From Fusarium oxysporum f. sp. lycopersici 4287 (lineage: Eukaryota; Ascomycota; Sordariomycetes; Hypocreales; Nectriaceae): a DNA stretch of 64,000 nucleotides. The translations under genes were made by a program, and so were the position numbers. Positions 55,394 to 64,000 of the stretch are shown one piece after another. Within the stretch, counting starts at the first letter, position 1; every line of letters begins with the position of its first letter. The notes beneath the pieces were generated by a model. That model saw only the letters and a program-made list of their open reading frames with translations, had not been told where the DNA came from and did not search any database. The stretch lies in NCBI RefSeq assembly GCF_000149955.1, contig NC_030992.1, positions 837,073 to 901,072 of the forward strand. The letters run 5' to 3'.

Positions 55394-55864
55394 ATGCTTC
55401 TCAAGATCCTTGTTTCTATCACAGCTGCCGTTGCAGTTACAGCAACAGCTATCGGTAAGCTACTTGCATAATCCAGTAACACTTTCAACTAACGAGTGCA
55501 AGACAAACCAGTTGGTGTTGCCGGCTGTAAATGGTCGGGCACTGCTCCTTATTGTGCAGGGGAATGCGAGCCCGGCTGGCATGAGCGGGGACGCAGTCAA
55601 TGTGGTGATGGCAGCTGCTGTTGGACTGGCAGCAAAGCCCTCTGCTGCGAAGACGAGGATGCCGTCCAGGACCTGATGCGGGAGAAGGAAGAAGTTGGCG
55701 TCGACAGCTGTTATTGGTCGGGAACAGCTCCTTACTGCGCAGGGGAGTGCGGACCTGGGGAGCGTGAGATTGGACGCAGTAAATGTGGTGATGGCGCCTG
55801 CTGTTGGACCGGGGAAAAGGCCTACTGCTGTAATGATGAAGAGAGTGACAACCGGGACCTCTAG
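55394..55864 (+). CDS. Small secreted protein with two cysteine-rich repeats
   Basis: Exons 55394-55454 and 55503-55864 join across a 48-nt intron (GTAAGC ... GCAAG) to give 140 residues. The signal peptide is MLLKILVSITAAVAVTATA. The mature protein is a tandem duplication of a ~45-residue module: C-x-WSGTAPYCAGEC-x-PG, then GRSxCGDGxCCWTGxKAxCC. Each module holds eight cysteines and starts near residues 29 and 80; an acidic linker (EDEDAVQDLMREKEE) separates them. The spacing is fully conserved, so each module likely forms its own disulfide core. The WSGTAPxCxGxC/GDGxxCWTGxK motif recurs in fungal secreted proteins of unknown function. It is an apoplastic effector or defence-type candidate. 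Confidence 0.8.
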
Positions 55865-56127
55865 ATCAAGTAATATCGAGGGGGAGAACCAGTTATGTAG
55901 CTAGCCAGTATAGTGGCTCTCTGAGAATGCGTTGAATTGCCTTGCTGTCTTATGTTGCTATGTACAATAAGTGAAACAAGTGTAATAACTTTGGTAGTTT
56001 AGACGAAGAAGTGATGGGATGTAACGGAATCCTGGCTGGTGGCTTTCTGGACATTTCGAACCGGATGTGTTCAGTTGTTGAAACTCCCCATATAATCGCC
56101 ATTGACTAACAAAAGTTCGAAGATGAC

Positions 56128-56216
56128 GGCGGAGTGACCGAGTGGTTAAGGTGAAGCACTCGAAATGACGATATGCTTTGGTTTCGGCCGCGCAGGTTCG
56201 AATCCTGTCTCCGTCG
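56128..56216 (+). tRNA. tRNA-Ser(CGA) with a short intron
   Basis: A cloverleaf can be drawn. The acceptor stem GGCGGAG pairs with CTCCGTC (one G-U). The D arm holds the GAGTGGTTAAGG loop typical of serine tRNAs. The anticodon stem AAGCA/TGCTT surrounds CTCGA, with anticodon CGA. Eight extra nucleotides after position 37 are a small intron at the canonical site. A long (type II) variable arm follows, as in tRNA-Ser, then the T arm GCAGG-TTCGAAT-CCTGT. The B box GGTTCGAATCC is perfect. Confidence 0.88.
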
Positions 56217-56220
56217 CATG

Positions 56221-56240
56221 CTTTTTTTGTCTTTTTTTTC
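56221..56240 (+). terminator. Pol III oligo-T terminator
   Basis: Two runs of seven to eight T, separated by a GTC, begin five bases after the tRNA-Ser 3' end, as expected for RNA polymerase III termination. Confidence 0.8.
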
Positions 56241-56802
56241 TCGCGTGTTTTTCTCTCATTTTCTGGCCAGTAATGGTGACGGCGCTAGACCTTTCTTTGT
56301 CGTACTTGACTGGGGAAGGTCACCGAAAGAGATCTGCAATTTTGGTGTTAATGACCTTGTTGTATTCCTCTCTGACCCGACATTGGCATTTGACGGACAG
56401 TACTACTTCCGCAGTACTCTCCCAAAGAGTTCATGACATTTTTTTTCATCTACAACCAAATGGCGATTTCACCATGCTTCTGACATATCGCGCTTGAGAC
56501 CTCATATGCAGATGCGCACATGTTGTTACAGCAGAATTAAGGTTGTGGGGTTCGCCTATACCCGCCCCGTCATAACGTCAACACACTTTTTCCATATAGA
56601 ACTTGACGGTTCGTAACGACTGAAGCCGTGTTTAAATGTATTCAAGTATGCAAAGACCTATAGTGATCTGCGAGTAATTGGTAATGTTTGGTATAATTTA
56701 GTATAACATAATATTGATCCCACCGTAGGATTAATACCACCAGACTTGAACTCCTGCTAAAAAAAAAGAAGAAAGGGGAAAAAAACAGACGCATCCCGAC
56801 TT

Positions 56803-57219
56803 TTAAGCAAATGCGATAAGGTCATCGTCAATAAAGTGAGGGCCTTCTTCGACATTTGCCGTGTTCTTCTTATTTGTGTGAACTCTGGAAGTCGTATCTT
56901 GACCAAGCTTCCCGTCCATATACGTCCGGTTCTCTTGCAGGCTCTGCACGTAGATGTTAGCATGAGTGCACTGCACCCCAGACGAAAGACTAACCCTGAG
57001 ATGGAACATCTCATCAGCTGCCCACTTTTGAAGACGTGGGATGGTCATTGGATCTGATGGGCTCCCCAGACGAGTTCTCATCAAAAAGTGCTGGAACTGG
57101 CGTGCCTCGCACCATTCCTCGAAGTCATCGCGTTTAGCTGCCGCGATGGCAATGAGGGCCTCTTCGGTAACGACCTTGCCGTTTGCCAGGTACTTCATGT
57201 CTTGCTTTGATAAAGACAT
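56803..57219 (-). CDS. Small hypothetical protein with an in-frame intron
   Basis: The start at 57219 (MSLSKQDMKYLANGKVV) follows a pyrimidine-rich leader; upstream sequence in frame is low-complexity and unlikely to be coding. Exons 57219-56995 and 56943-56803 flank a 51-nt intron with GTTAGT donor, GCTAAC branch and CAG acceptor. The intron length is a multiple of three and it lacks stops, so unspliced reading adds 17 spurious residues. The spliced product has about 121 residues, is helical and charged (EEALIAIAAAKRDDFEEWCEARQF) and has no recognised domain. No signal peptide is seen. Confidence 0.6.
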   Translation of the reverse strand: MSLSKQDMKYLANGKVVTEEALIAIAAAKRDDFEEWCEARQFQHFLMRTRLGSPSDPMTIPRLQKWAADEMFHLRVSLSSGVQCTHANIYVQSLQENRTYMDGKLGQDTTSRVHTNKKNTANVEEGPHFIDDDLIAFA

Positions 57220-59297
57220 GGTTGTTTGCTTGTGGAGGTGATGTCTTGGGCTGATAGTGGTTGAGTGATGAAGGTGGGATGGTTGTATATAAACAGAATA
57301 AGCCCGGGAAGTTGGATTTGGAGAATAATTAGATGGAAGGGTAAAAGATGGCGAAGAAGGGGACATCAGGGATTTATATAGGTAGCATAAAAGTTTGGAA
57401 GGGAGAAAGGTATATACCATGGGATGTCGACAGACTCAAGGCACTGCCATGGGATGACTTAGAATGTTAAGTATAATGCATTTACCCAATAGAACGGTGC
57501 TTAAATAACATCGTGAAGTTATAATTAAGCACTGAACGAGCTATATGAGAGATAAAGCCAAAGTTGAAAAGTTTGAGACTCTATCTGCGCGTTCAGAAAT
57601 TACTTGTCAACTGGCACGAAGGGGTCACCGGTGGCAGGCAATGAACCCTTTCAAAAGGAATCTTATAAACCTTTACCCAACTTAAACTTCTTCAAGTCTG
57701 TCATCTGATGAGTGAAAACGTCGGAGAATACTTTTGATAGGATGTGAAGCGTTCATCATCGGTTTACAGTACACTCCCGCACGAGAACATTGAGAAGGCA
57801 ACTGTTGGCCGCCGTGAACTGATGGAGCTGTCAATCGCCACTCCTGATTCCAGCCTTCAAGGCCGACGAGACTGGTACACAGCCATCCTTCGACAGGGCT
57901 GTCAATCAGACCTTTGACATTCACTTACCAGAAGCTGCGGTGCCCATTGCACATCGAAGTTCAAAATAGCTCTGCCCACGATCATAAGAAACTTTAACTC
58001 TGCAAGTTTGCAAAGCTAACAGCCCAAATACGAATGAGAACGCGAGCAAATAACCAAGGCAAAAGCGCAAATTCAACACAAAACGAAAGGTTCCTTCTAG
58101 AAAGAAAGAAAGGAACCAGCTTATTTTAAACTGCAAAGTCGTTTCGTTACCCTATCTGGGGTTGAACAAATTACAAGTCTTCAAACTCAGTTAAAGTTTT
58201 GCCCCTGAATTTGGTTAGGAGTCATAGTGCCACCCACATGCAGACATTTAAGGTATCTGGAGTAGTTGGCCGAGGCTAGTTGATGTTGGAAAGTGTCAAG
58301 ATGTCTATCTATTGATTGGCGTTCTGCTTGTAACCTTTTTGACGCCCAGAGTCAAACAGTACAACCCAATGACTCATGGCGAAACTACATGATAAGATTC
58401 TTTCGAGAGTCTATAGTGTAATGTTGATAAAAAGACAAAAGCTTGTAGAGCTGACGCTTTGTGACCTGCAGTGGCATGATGTTTCCAGGATCGTCGGTCG
58501 CCCAAAAGACAAACCTTAGGAATCTTCTGGAAAGTCAGTAAGGAGATATAAGGCTCACTCCATCACATAAGGTTACTATTACTTATTCACTCAAAATAGC
58601 GCCCTTTTCTGCTAGTTTTCGGTATTAGCTCGATGGTGAGGGACCATGAAATGACATTTTGGCTGGGCTGGACCATCGCTACGGAATACATCTGAAACCC
58701 TCTCGCATCCGCCTGTCTCTCAAACTACACTCTATGGGAACCTTCCGGGTTTAATTTCATGGATAATAATAAACTTCAGTATGATACCTTCCAGAGATGC
58801 TCGTGTTCCATGTATATCCGTGTTCAGGGAAACAAGTCGTCAACCTCGCAGCATAAAAGCTGATCATAATCAACCACAAAACTGAGAGTTACCGCTGAAC
58901 ATCCTTTATGAAATATATACTCCAACTTCAGTACAGAAAATTGAAACAATGTGACGGAAAGCCGGGGGAGGCAAAGCTTCCTGATACATTTTAACGTATC
59001 TTGCCTGCGCACATAAAATATAACAAGTATGTGAAACCTCAGGAGGAAGTATAAGAATTTACAAGATTTAATAAATTGATACAGTCTCTCCTCAATTTTC
59101 TCATTTTCTTATAAGTTCTTATTTCATAAATTATTTCCGACGCATTCTTTCCATAGCACGAGTTACATCTTTCTCGATCAAGATCTCGCATTCGACAATA
59201 CCAGCATACTTGGACAACATGGTATGAGTCCCCCAAGCTCATCAGACATCAAAATCTAATTCTTGAGTTACAGAGTCATATTATAGTAAACGCGGCC
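57220..59297. other. Gene-poor AT-rich stretch
   Basis: About 2 kb. No gene was supported. Minus-strand frames at 57682-57924 and 59039-59242 are short; the latter has two CxxC pairs (CWYC, CNSC) but nothing else to back it. Confidence 0.45.
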
Positions 59298-59612
59298 ATG
59301 AATCTCTTCAACGAGAGCGAGTTACGCCGCTTTGCTGACCTCAACCCAAGCGAGCCTTGCCTCGACAGGCTGGATAAGCTGAACTTCAACGAGTTCATCT
59401 ACCGCTTGCATTACGACCTGTCATTTTATAGGTTCATGTGCTTTGTTGTGAGGGTCCCAACTGGTACTCCAGAAATGGTCGCGTATTGGCTCATGAAGAA
59501 TTGGTCTACAGAGGCACGTGAGGGGATCTATGGTGTAAGTGTATTTATGGCTTTGTTGAAAGGAGGAAACGAGAATGCTAACCATGTGAAATAGCCACCG
59601 AAATTAAACTAG
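59298..59612 (+). CDS. Small hypothetical protein A of a possible tandem pair
   Basis: Exons 59298-59534 and 59595-59612 (60-nt intron with GTAAGT and GCTAAC) give 84 residues. The product has LDKLNFNEFIYRLHYDLSFYRFM, a Phe/Tyr-rich helix also hinted at in the next gene. There is no signal peptide and no known family. Coding status is uncertain. Confidence 0.35.
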
Positions 59613-59864
59613 ATATACCTTCATGAGAATATCTTAATGGCAGGAGTACAATTCTTTAAGAACCCGGTTTCAAAGACTCCACGTTAGGCCATTTTGACGC
59701 AGGCAGCTGCCTCTAACAACAGTAATACATAGAATGACCCTCCAGAGCCCTGATTAGTTGGGCTGAACACACAGAATACCTCCTAGATTATATGAACACC
59801 AGACTCTCACCATAGTATCATTTGATCTTCAACAACGCAAAATAGAACGTACGATTCATATATA

Positions 59865-60134
59865 ATGCATCTCACTACCGAGGAGACACGCGAGCTCTCG
59901 GTCAACAAGGTGACGGATACCATCCTTCCAAAACTCAAAATCATGAACTGCGAGGACTTCTATGTGTTCATGATAGACACGAACTTCAACAAGTTCGTTC
60001 GCAACCCAGGTCGTGGGTCTCAAGGCTGGATTCCCTCCCCGTCTCAGGGTAGTCGTAGTCAAGTTCTGGGCACGAAAGGCATGGCAAGTCAATTACCCCG
60101 AGACCAACAACGGGTGCTAACTCTCAATGATTAG
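59865..60134 (+). CDS. Small hypothetical protein B of a possible tandem pair
   Basis: One frame of 89 residues; a GC-AG intron (donor GCAAGT near 60082, branch GCTAAC, acceptor TAG at 60135) may replace the last residues. The segment LKIMNCEDFYVFMIDTNFNKFV resembles LDKLNFNEFIYRL of the gene 570 bp upstream in the spacing of its Asn, Phe and Asp residues. No family is recognised. Low confidence. Confidence 0.3.
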   Translation: MHLTTEETRELSVNKVTDTILPKLKIMNCEDFYVFMIDTNFNKFVRNPGRGSQGWIPSPSQGSRSQVLGTKGMASQLPRDQQRVLTLND

Positions 60135-60437
60135 GTCGTAAGCAAGACTCTATAATCTATACCGCATGCATAAAGTGCTGGGATGCGGCAAGAAGCTGCC
60201 GTAATTGGGACGGGAAACCTATCTGCATGCCCATCGTCTTACTCATATCTTCCCACGGATTCGGTATTAAAATCTATTAGCTTGCGGTACGTTTCATGTC
60301 ACCAAAGTCAACGTCAAGCATAGGGCGTTTATCCAAATGATTCCTGCTTCAAGCAAGGAACTCTAAATTATGTAGAGATAACTATGTACATGTAGTAATG
60401 AAGAATAAAGCACCCAGATCCCATCTAATTACATCCC

Positions 60438-62182
60438 TTAAACGCACTGGAAGTAGTACTCGTTGTGCTCAACGCACTTGTAGGGCTTCTCGCACTCAGT
60501 GGGTCCCTTGTAGTTCTTACCACCACACTGGTAGTAGTGCTTGACAACACCGCCAGAGCCAGTTCCAACGGGGTAAGCGGGGGCAGTGCCTGTGGGGGCG
60601 GGAACTTGAGGGGCAGTTGTCTCGGTGTTCCACTTGTAGGTGTAGGCTGAGCTGCTGCGGATGACGGGGACGCGAGTGGTAGGCTCGATGGCAGCGACAG
60701 TGGGCTCGAACTCGCCATCGTCTTCGTCACAGTCGCCGGAGGGAACGGGGGCTTGAGTAGGAATGGGAGCCTCGGTCTCGGCGCAGTCATCATCGGAGTC
60801 ATCGTCAACGGGAGCCTTGGTAGGGTAGACCTGGGTTCCGTTGGTGGGGATAGCGTAGGTAGGGAAAGGGGCTTCGGTTTCGGCACAGTCATCATCATTA
60901 TCATCAGTCTCAGTAGCAAGAGCAGTGCGGGTCTGCTCGGTCTGAGGAGCAGTGGTGTTCATGTAGTTCGTGGTGCCAGGGACAGTGTAGACGGGCTTGG
61001 TCTTGGTCTCGAGGGTGGTAGCAGGAGCGGTAGTCTCAACGGGGGCAACAGAGCTGGTGGCAGGGGCTTCAGTGGCAGCGGCGGCGAGAAGGCTGGAAAC
61101 ACTGGTCCAGGCGGGCTTCTTCTCGTAGTCATCGGTGTAGAGAAGAGCCTCGCCGTTACCCTCGAAGACACCGGGGATCCAGCTGTACTTGTCAGTGATA
61201 CCCCAGACGGTAACACCAACACAGCCCTTGGTGTCGAGACAGGCGCCGACAACATCGGCGTACTCATCACCCTGGGTCTTCAGCTCAGCGGCAGAAGCGG
61301 GAACGGACTCGTGGCGAATGTCGAGCTCAGTGATGGCGACCTCAACGTTGAGGTCAGTGAAGCGCTTGAAAGTGGCGGCAAGCTCAGAGCGAGAAGGAGT
61401 CTGGCCGACGATCAGATGGCCCTGGAAACCAACACCGTCGATAGGGGCGCCTTCCTTCTGAAGGAGCTTGACAAGCTCGATGGCCTTATCAGTCTTGGCG
61501 CCGTTCTGCTCAAGGTTGTAGTCGTTGTAGTACCTAAATGGTCAGATAAATACTTCGTCAATGCGGGTAAAGAACTTACAGCTTGGCAGCGGGATCAGCC
61601 TTGCGAGCAGCCTTGAAGGAGATGCCAAGGAAGTCAGTTCCCAGAGTGCGGGAAAAGACACTGTCTCGCCACTCAGCGCTGTCATCTATGGCCTCGTTGA
61701 CCACATCCCAAGCGTAGCAGTCACCCTTGTAGTGCTCAACAACGTTGGCGATGTGAGCCTCGATGACCTCAGTAAGCTCCTTGGCAGAGAAAGCACCAGA
61801 AGAAACTATATCCATTAGCATAGCACCCCAGCCCAAACATGCAGTATAACTCACCCCAGGTGGGGAGCTGGCTGTGCCAAGTCAAAGCGTGACATCTCAA
61901 AATCTGCCCATTCTTCTTTGCAAGATCCGGAACAACATCAGCGGTCGTATAAACAAAATCACCCTGCTTAGGCTCAACAGTCTCCCACTTCTGTCCGTTC
62001 TCGGGAACAAGCTGTCCAAACTCCTCAACGTCATCAGCCAGCTTGCTGTAGGGCGCATCGCTGAGATATCCGTTATCGACAGCTGAGCCGAAGTACTTGA
62101 GTCCAGCGGCCTGCGCCAGGCTGTGAAGCTGGGCCGAGACGGGGCTCGAGGCCAAAAGTCCAAGGAGTGTAGTCTTGTGCAT
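60438..62182 (-). CDS. Secreted GH10 endo-beta-1,4-xylanase with C-terminal CBM1
   Basis: Exons 62182-61855, 61805-61580 and 61533-60438 join in frame to 549 residues. Signal peptide: MHKTTLLGLLASSPVSAQ. The GH10 barrel has HALTWHSQLPTW, the acid/base Glu in CYAWDVVNEAIDD and the nucleophile Glu in VEVAITELDIRH. A long linker of about 150 residues contains two DDDCAETEAP repeats and an acidic patch. It is followed by a CBM1 (YYQCGGKNYKGPTEC ... NEYYFQCV) with all four cysteines. The enzyme cleaves plant xylan outside the cell, and the module binds cellulose in the wall. The order GH10-linker-CBM1 is common, but the acidic, Cys-bearing linker is not. XlnR-type sites lie upstream. Confidence 0.95.
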
Positions 62183-62349
62183 TTTTGTGAAAAAAGAGTG
62201 TGTAGTAGGTTTAAGAAGGCAAACAAATGAGTGTATTTTGCGTTTTTGAGCTACTGAAAGAAGGGAAAAAAGAAGGAAGGAATGTTAATAAACGACTCGC
62301 GTTTGTTAATAAAGAAGAAGCGAATATAGATGCGGGACCCGAGATCATG

Positions 62350-62392
62350 ATATATATCCATTCGTTAGCTTAGCCATACCACCAGCTTAGCC
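62350..62392 (-). promoter_or_regulatory. Paired XlnR-type sites (GGCTAAG) and TATA-like element of the xylanase gene
   Basis: On the gene's strand, GGCTAAG occurs at 62392-62386 and again at 62375-62369, 17 bp apart, about 190-210 bp upstream of the xylanase ATG. Both match the known XlnR consensus GGCTAAR. A TATATATA lies closer to the gene at 62350-62357. A further GGCTAAA is at 63129-63135 on the other strand. Confidence 0.65.
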
Positions 62393-63224
62393 GCCGCAAC
62401 ATCATTAAAGCCCATGTAGATCGTCCCATCTGTATACGAAAGCCTTGTGTCCTTTAACCTTACGGTAAAATATCTTCCGTCAGTAATTTGTGGTGTAAGT
62501 CCCCTGCTATGTCCCGCTTCGTCTCAGGTCTGTGACAGGGATGCATATTTTCTCGGGCCAGGGACCGAAACTGGCAATGGAGATAGCGTATCGTGACGAA
62601 GAGATCGACCCAGGTTGTGCTGATTACCCGGGTAAATTGGCATTGGATGTTCGGCAATGTCAAAATTGTTGGTTCCTGGCATATTGCCCTGTTGTTGGCC
62701 AATTATCCATGAAGGGATCCAGGAACAGATTGTTAGTTCAGGAACCGGGCGGATAAATCTGAGCATGGCGGTTAAATATGCAGATGATCACCAACACTCA
62801 GAGAAGAACAACCTTCTCCATTGGATAATATTGTTAGTTTTCTAAGGTCTCTTGGCTTTTGATATAAAAGATTAGAGTCAACAGAAAGATCATGATTCTT
62901 GTGTTGTACCACGATCTGCCGACAAGATAAGATGATCCACCCCCCTTTCATGTTTCAGATACCCGGCGCTAGGAACCGTTGGTAATAGCTTATTTTTCGT
63001 CTCATCTCAACGTGATGATGGGGTTATCGGTGGGGTTTTCAATGGCACGTCTGTGATTTCGCTTAATCTGCTTGGCTATTACAGCACGGCTGGGGAGTAA
63101 ATCTGTCAAGTATCATATCATCAAATCCGGCTAAATCTCACCGAGCTGATCTGTCTACACGATCAAGTCTTCTATAGTACCCAATTCGCACAAGTGGCTT
63201 CTTCAAGTGGGCATTTAAAAACTG
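62393..63224. other. Upstream region of xylanase gene
   Basis: No gene was seen. It holds a distal GGCTAAA at 63129 and otherwise unremarkable sequence. Confidence 0.5.
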
Positions 63225-63530
63225 CTAGTCTGCCCTGCCAAGAGCTGTTGTAATATCTCTAATCTCAAGTTCTTCCAGAGTTTTGTTCCACAACGTCTCC
63301 ATAATCTTCTGTCCTGACTCGGTGTACATAAGCACAGGATACCTGGTCTTGTTAGCAATCTTATAATCAGCATCGCCCAGCTTGCGGGCGAATTTCCCAG
63401 TCCCCATACAGTTCGACCCTTGGCTCTCCTTTCCAAGGACCAGTGCAGGATGAAGAAACTGTCTCGTTCCATTCACAATATTACTTACTAGCAAGATGCC
63501 AGAAGTGTCGAAACCATTGTTAATAGGTCT
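63225..63530 (-). pseudogene. C-terminal fragment of a short-chain dehydrogenase
   Basis: The frame encodes the last ~90-100 residues of a retinol-dehydrogenase-like SDR. GTRQFLHPALVLGKESQG matches the family's GSRTLVHAA-x(3)-GPESHG block. GKFARK and SGQKIMETLWNKTLEELE match the segment before the terminal helix. No Rossmann motif or YxxxK catalytic pair is found upstream, where the frame decays (NNGFDTSGILLVSNIVNG). A GTAAGT at about 63490 may once have been a splice donor. Probably a remnant. Confidence 0.55.
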
Positions 63531-64000
63531 TCTAGTTCTCGTTCGAGGCTCGTTCGACTCACAACACAGAGGTGGATAATCTCGACAGTGCCATCGTGCA
63601 CGCTGATAAGCTCTGAGAGCTTTGAAAGGAACACAACTAAGAAGAGCTTAATTGTCAAGTATTGGCCTTCTCCATGGAATAATTCTTGGCATCTCGGCAG
63701 GTTCTATTTAGATTCGCGTTTGAAATATCTGCTCGACGCATCTGGCTTTCATCATTGTGAAATTCGAACGTTCAAGCGTATAGCAGCTGATGGCAAACTC
63801 ATGGCCATTTTGCTGAGATCAAACCATTTAAACCACCGTAACGCAGCTTAGTGCTACTACAGTGAACCAAAAATTATTCTAAACCATTTCGATTGATTAG
63901 AGATAAATATTATTCTGAAGTAAATTATTGAACTATACCGTCGTATTAGAAGAATAGTTGCCGAATCTTTGCGGTCGCTTTCACCTACCCTATTGACCAG
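63531..64000. other. AT-rich end of window
   Basis: No gene was supported. A plus frame at 63588-63851 (LIVKYWPSPWNNSWHLG) has no recognisable motif. Confidence 0.4.

Noticed and set aside
60753..61616. Long plus-strand frame (287 aa) antisense to the xylanase
   Set aside because: It is Gly/Ser/Val-rich shadow coding of the acidic linker and GH10 exons. The minus strand has catalytic motifs, introns and codon bias.
1..64000. CRISPR arrays, prokaryotic operons, phage or plasmid functions
   Set aside because: Introns, Pol III tRNA signals and eukaryote-only families throughout; no regularly spaced repeats were seen.

Overview
The window is nuclear DNA of a filamentous ascomycete, most likely a Fusarium or close Hypocrealean relative. 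This is inferred from many short introns (about 45-60 nt, GTRAGT donors, GCTAAC or CTGAC branch sites), WSC, Zn2Cys6 and MFS families, an extracellular GH10 xylanase with a CBM1, and a hydroxyornithine acyltransferase of the SidL/SidF kind. No prokaryotic signal was seen. One assembly gap of 114 N lies at 4929-5042.

1-24.1 kb is mostly ordinary gene-dense chromosome: a WSC-domain protein cut by the window edge, a broken GST, a large C2H2 plus Zn2Cys6 regulator facing an NmrA-like reductase across a motif-rich promoter, a medium-chain reductase, an alpha/beta hydrolase, a BBE-type FAD oxidase, a siderophore acyltransferase, the mitochondrial calcium uniporter, mevalonate diphosphate decarboxylase, a RUS/DUF647 protein and holocytochrome c synthase.

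24.6-42.6 kb is different: gene-poor, rich in relics, with accessory-type content. It holds a 2EXR-like protein, a frameshifted 2OG-Fe(II) dioxygenase, an intact FAD amine/amino-acid oxidase, a ToxE/Aps2-type bANK regulator (bZIP basic region plus ankyrin repeats), a coiled-coil protein, two small secreted-protein candidates (one built from four small exons), a fragment of an O-acetylhomoserine sulfhydrylase, an intact MFS transporter, a truncated homoserine O-acetyltransferase and a heavily broken ABCC transporter. The set (cluster-type regulator, oxidase, dioxygenase, transporters, duplicated sulfur-amino-acid genes) looks like the decaying remains of a secondary-metabolite locus. There is no PKS or NRPS in the window.

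43-56 kb returns to ordinary genes: a hydrophilic conserved protein, battenin (BTN1/CLN3), a GT34-like type II glycosyltransferase, a DHA1-type MFS exporter, a family I pyrophosphatase with a signal peptide and a two-repeat cysteine-rich secreted protein. A small MITE-like inverted repeat lies at 47.7 kb. 56-64 kb holds tRNA-Ser(CGA), small hypothetical genes, a GH10-CBM1 xylanase with paired XlnR-type sites and an SDR relic.

Splice structures were worked out by hand from reading-frame continuity and splice signals. Where exon sums are given, they preserve frame from start to stop. Family assignments are from recognised motifs, not from a search.
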